Below, in pieces: positions 10,275 through 12,902 of a DNA stretch of 12,902 nt (the first letter of the stretch is position 1; every line of letters begins with the position of its first letter). Position numbers and translations under genes: made by a program. Where the stretch lies: assembly GCA_050736615.1 (NCBI GenBank), contig JBOHWL010000165.1:1-12902 (forward strand), given 5' to 3'. The notes beneath the pieces were generated by a model. That model did not search any database. It was not told the origin of the DNA and saw only the letters and a list, made by a program, of their open reading frames with translations. The DNA is from JBOHWJ01 sp050736615 (lineage in GTDB: Bacteria; Desulfobacterota; Binatia; Binatales; Binataceae).

Positions 10275-12902
10275 ATGAACGTGAGTCTGCAGGCTTTGGT
10301 CGGCAAGCTCGACGACGCATGCCGCAGTGCGCTCGAAGCGGCTGCGGGATTATGCCTGACACGCACCAACTACGATGTCGATCTGGAGCATCTTTTCCTC
10401 AAATTGACCGAGTTGCCCGACGGCGATATCGGCCACATCCTGCGCCAATACCAAATCGACACCTCGCGCCTGAACGGCGATCTGACGCGCGCCCTGGAGC
10501 GGCTCAAGACCGGCAACGCGCGCACTCCCGCGCTCTCGCCACGCATACCAAAGCTGGTGCAGGACGCCTGGCTGATGGCCTCGGTGGATTACGGCACGCC
10601 CAAGGTTCGCTCGGGCCATTTGCTCGCGGCATTGTTGGCCGACGACGATCTGGCGCCAATTGCGCGCGATATTTCCAAAGAATTCGCCGCCATTTCAGTC
10701 GAATCGCTGCGGCGTGATTTTAACCAAATTACCGCGGGTTCGGCCGAGGACAGAATTGTCTCGGTGGTCCAGCCGCGCGGCCGCGAAGAGCATCGTACGA
10801 CCGCTTCCAAGGCCCTGGATCAGTACACTATCGACCTCACCGGACTCGCGCGTAAGGGAGAAATCGATCCAGTACTGGGACGCGATTTCGAAATTCGCCA
10901 GGTCATCGATATCCTGACCCGGCGCCGGCAAAATAATCCGATACTGACCGGCGAGGCGGGTGTCGGCAAAACCGCCGTAGTCGAAGGATTTGCGCTGCGA
11001 GTCGCCGCCGGCGATGTGCCCGAATCGCTCAAAAGCGTTTCAGTTCGCACGCTCGACCTGGCGCTATTGCAAGCCGGCGCCGGGATCAAAGGCGAATTCG
11101 AAAACCGCCTCAAATCCGTAATCGAAGAGGTCAAGAGTTCGCCGCAACCGATAATTCTATTTATCGACGAAGCCCATACGATGATCGGCGCGGGGGGGCA
11201 GGCCGGACAAAACGACGCCGCCAATCTGCTCAAGCCGGCGCTCGCGCGCGGCGAATTACGCACTATCGCCGCCACCACCTGGGCCGAATACAAGAAGTAC
11301 TTCGAAAAGGACGCCGCGCTGGCTCGGCGTTTCCAGGTGGTCAAAGTCGAAGAGCCGGACGAGCCCCACGGTATCGTGATGATGCGCGGGTTGTGCGCCG
11401 CTCTCGAAGGCCATCATAAGGTTCGCGTGCTGGACGAGGCGGTGGAAAGCGCGGTGAAACTGTCACACCGTTATATCACCGGCCGCCAACTGCCGGATAA
11501 GGCGGTCAGCGTGCTCGATACCGCCTGCGCCCGCGTGGCGATTGGCCAGGCCGCCACGCCCGCGCCGATCGAAGACACGCAGCGCACGCTCACCCAGATC
11601 GGGACTGAAATCGAGGTGCTGAAGCGCGAAGCGGCAACCGGTGCCGATCATCACAAGCGTATCGACGAACTGATGGAGCAAAGCGCGGCGGAACAAAAGC
11701 GGTCCGCGGAGCTAACCGCACAATGGCAAAAGGAGCGCGGGCTGATCGACAAAATTCGGGAAATTCGCGGCCAGCTCGAGAGCCAGGCGGCGGCCGACGG
11801 CGGCGATAATGCGATGCGCTCACTGCGTCTCGAACTCGCCCGTCTCAATCACGAACTCGAAGAAGTTCAAGGCGCGGCGCCGCTGATGCAGGCGTGCGTA
11901 AGCTCGCAAACGGTGGCCGAGGTCATCTCCGGATGGACCGGCATCCCGGTCGGCAAGATGCAGGCTGACGAAATCAACACCGTGCTCGCGCTGCGCGACA
12001 AGCTCGCCGAACGCGTGGTCGGGCAGGCCAGCGCGCTCGAAGCAATCAGCCAACGCATTCGCACCGCGCGCGCCAATCTAACTGATCCCCAGCGTCCGAT
12101 CGGAGTCTTTCTGCTGGTCGGACCAAGCGGCGTCGGCAAAACCGAGACCGCCCTTGCCCTGGCGGATACGCTCTATGGCGGTGAGCGCAACCTGATCACA
12201 ATCAATATGAGCGAGTATCAGGAAGCGCATACGGTGTCTTCGCTCAAGGGTTCTCCGCCCGGCTATGTCGGCTATGGCGAGGGCGGCGCGCTGACCGAGG
12301 CGGTGCGCCGGCGGCCTTACGCGGTGGTCTTGCTCGACGAGGTGGAAAAGGCGCATCCCGACGTCATGGAGCTGTTTTACCAGGTCTTCGATAAAGGCAC
12401 GCTGGAGGATGGCGAAGGCCGCGAGATCGATTTCAAGAACACGATCATCCTGCTCACGTCCAATTGCGGCACCGATCTCGTGATGAAACTATGCGCCGAT
12501 CCCGAGACGCGGCCCGAGCCGGAAGGCATGGGCGAAGCGCTGCGGCCCGAACTGCTCAAGGTGTTCAAGCCGGCGCTGTTGGGGCGCATGGTGGTGGTGC
12601 CGTATTATCCGCTCACCGACGAAGTGATGCGCGGCATCATCCGGCTGCAACTGGGTCGTGTCGGCCGCCGTCTCGCGCGGAACCACGGCGCCGTTTTCAC
12701 CTACGATGATGCGGTGGTGAGCGAGATCGCCAGTCGCTGCCGCGAGGTCGAAAGCGGCGCGCGCAACGTCGATCACATTCTCACCCGTACGCTGTTGCCG
12801 GAAATGTCGGGTGAATTTCTGGCACGGATGGCGGCGGGACAACCGATTACGAAAGCCCATGTGAGCGTGGACAACGCCGCCTTCCGCTACGAACTGTCGT
12901 GA
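10275..12902 (+). CDS. tssH: T6SS AAA+ unfoldase TssH (ClpV), recycles the contracted sheath
   Basis: ClpV of 875 residues, full length; its TGA ends the window. A Clp N domain (about 1-150) has the C-R-x-A-L-E-x-A-A start and the Y-D-V-D-L-E-H-L motif used to bind the sheath. The first AAA+ module has Walker A G-E-A-G-V-G-K-T (226-233), Walker B with D298-E299, pore-region GIKGEFENRLK and the ARRFQ arginines at 351-352. The ClpB/ClpV-type middle coiled coil spans about 430-545. The second module starts near GWTGIP (553), with Walker A G-P-S-G-V-G-K-T (616-623), pore loop GYVGY (663-667) and Walker B D688-E689. Both ATPase sites look intact. ATG 10275 was preferred over an in-frame TTG at 10233, which would overlap tssG and add 14 non-family residues. 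GGGAGG (10256-10261) is 13 bases away, rather long. It uses ATP to extract TssC from contracted sheaths in the cytoplasm. Confidence 0.97.
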   Translation: MNVSLQALVGKLDDACRSALEAAAGLCLTRTNYDVDLEHLFLKLTELPDGDIGHILRQYQIDTSRLNGDLTRALERLKTGNARTPALSPRIPKLVQDAWLMASVDYGTPKVRSGHLLAALLADDDLAPIARDISKEFAAISVESLRRDFNQITAGSAEDRIVSVVQPRGREEHRTTASKALDQYTIDLTGLARKGEIDPVLGRDFEIRQVIDILTRRRQNNPILTGEAGVGKTAVVEGFALRVAAGDVPESLKSVSVRTLDLALLQAGAGIKGEFENRLKSVIEEVKSSPQPIILFIDEAHTMIGAGGQAGQNDAANLLKPALARGELRTIAATTWAEYKKYFEKDAALARRFQVVKVEEPDEPHGIVMMRGLCAALEGHHKVRVLDEAVESAVKLSHRYITGRQLPDKAVSVLDTACARVAIGQAATPAPIEDTQRTLTQIGTEIEVLKREAATGADHHKRIDELMEQSAAEQKRSAELTAQWQKERGLIDKIREIRGQLESQAAADGGDNAMRSLRLELARLNHELEEVQGAAPLMQACVSSQTVAEVISGWTGIPVGKMQADEINTVLALRDKLAERVVGQASALEAISQRIRTARANLTDPQRPIGVFLLVGPSGVGKTETALALADTLYGGERNLITINMSEYQEAHTVSSLKGSPPGYVGYGEGGALTEAVRRRPYAVVLLDEVEKAHPDVMELFYQVFDKGTLEDGEGREIDFKNTIILLTSNCGTDLVMKLCADPETRPEPEGMGEALRPELLKVFKPALLGRMVVVPYYPLTDEVMRGIIRLQLGRVGRRLARNHGAVFTYDDAVVSEIASRCREVESGARNVDHILTRTLLPEMSGEFLARMAAGQPITKAHVSVDNAAFRYELS

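Noticed and set aside
1..12902. CRISPR arrays, tRNA/rRNA genes, insertion sequences, prophage attachment sites
   Set aside because: No spaced direct repeats, no structural RNA signature, no transposase or integrase, and no terminal inverted repeats were seen. The DNA is almost fully accounted for by coding regions.

Overview
The window is one strand of a type VI secretion system (T6SS) operon from a Gram-negative bacterium. All confidently called genes lie on the + strand and are tightly packed. Base composition is moderately to highly G+C rich: hand-counted 60-base lines range from about 50% to 67%. The protein set points to a proteobacterium or a related soil phylum with T6SS loci. The sequence alone does not let me name a genus.

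Layout, left to right: an unresolved 76-base leader that may hold the last codons of an upstream gene; tagJ/impE (77-871); a 143-base spacer; tssA (1015-2151); tssB and tssC (2175-4221, overlapping by 8 bases), which form the contractile sheath; hcp/tssD (4279-4773), the inner tube; a 206-base spacer with a strong hairpin; tssE (4983-5474), baseplate; an unexpected 594-residue two-nucleotide-fold flavoprotein-like gene (5559-7343); tssF and tssG (7419-10252, overlapping by 37 bases), baseplate wedge; and tssH/clpV (10275-12902), the sheath-recycling AAA+ unfoldase, whose stop codon is the last triplet of the window.

Together these genes encode the cytoplasmic tail and its recycling machinery: Hcp tube, TssBC sheath, TssA cap/assembly factor, TssEFG baseplate, ClpV disassembly and the TagJ accessory. 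The membrane complex (TssJ, TssL, TssM), TssK, the VgrG/PAAR spike, regulators and any recognisable effector are not in the window. They must lie outside it if the system is complete.

The item most worth a second look is the gene between tssE and tssF. Its N-terminal half has an FAD-type GxGxxA fold, a second dinucleotide-binding-like motif and an ATG motif. Its C-terminal ~200 residues match nothing I recognise. It sits alone between spacers of 84 and 75 bases, and is followed by a terminator-like structure. A second pattern is a series of small perfect GC-rich hairpins at gene junctions. At two junctions (tssA/tssB and tssG/tssH) the TAA stop codon lies in the hairpin loop, just upstream of the next ribosome binding site.
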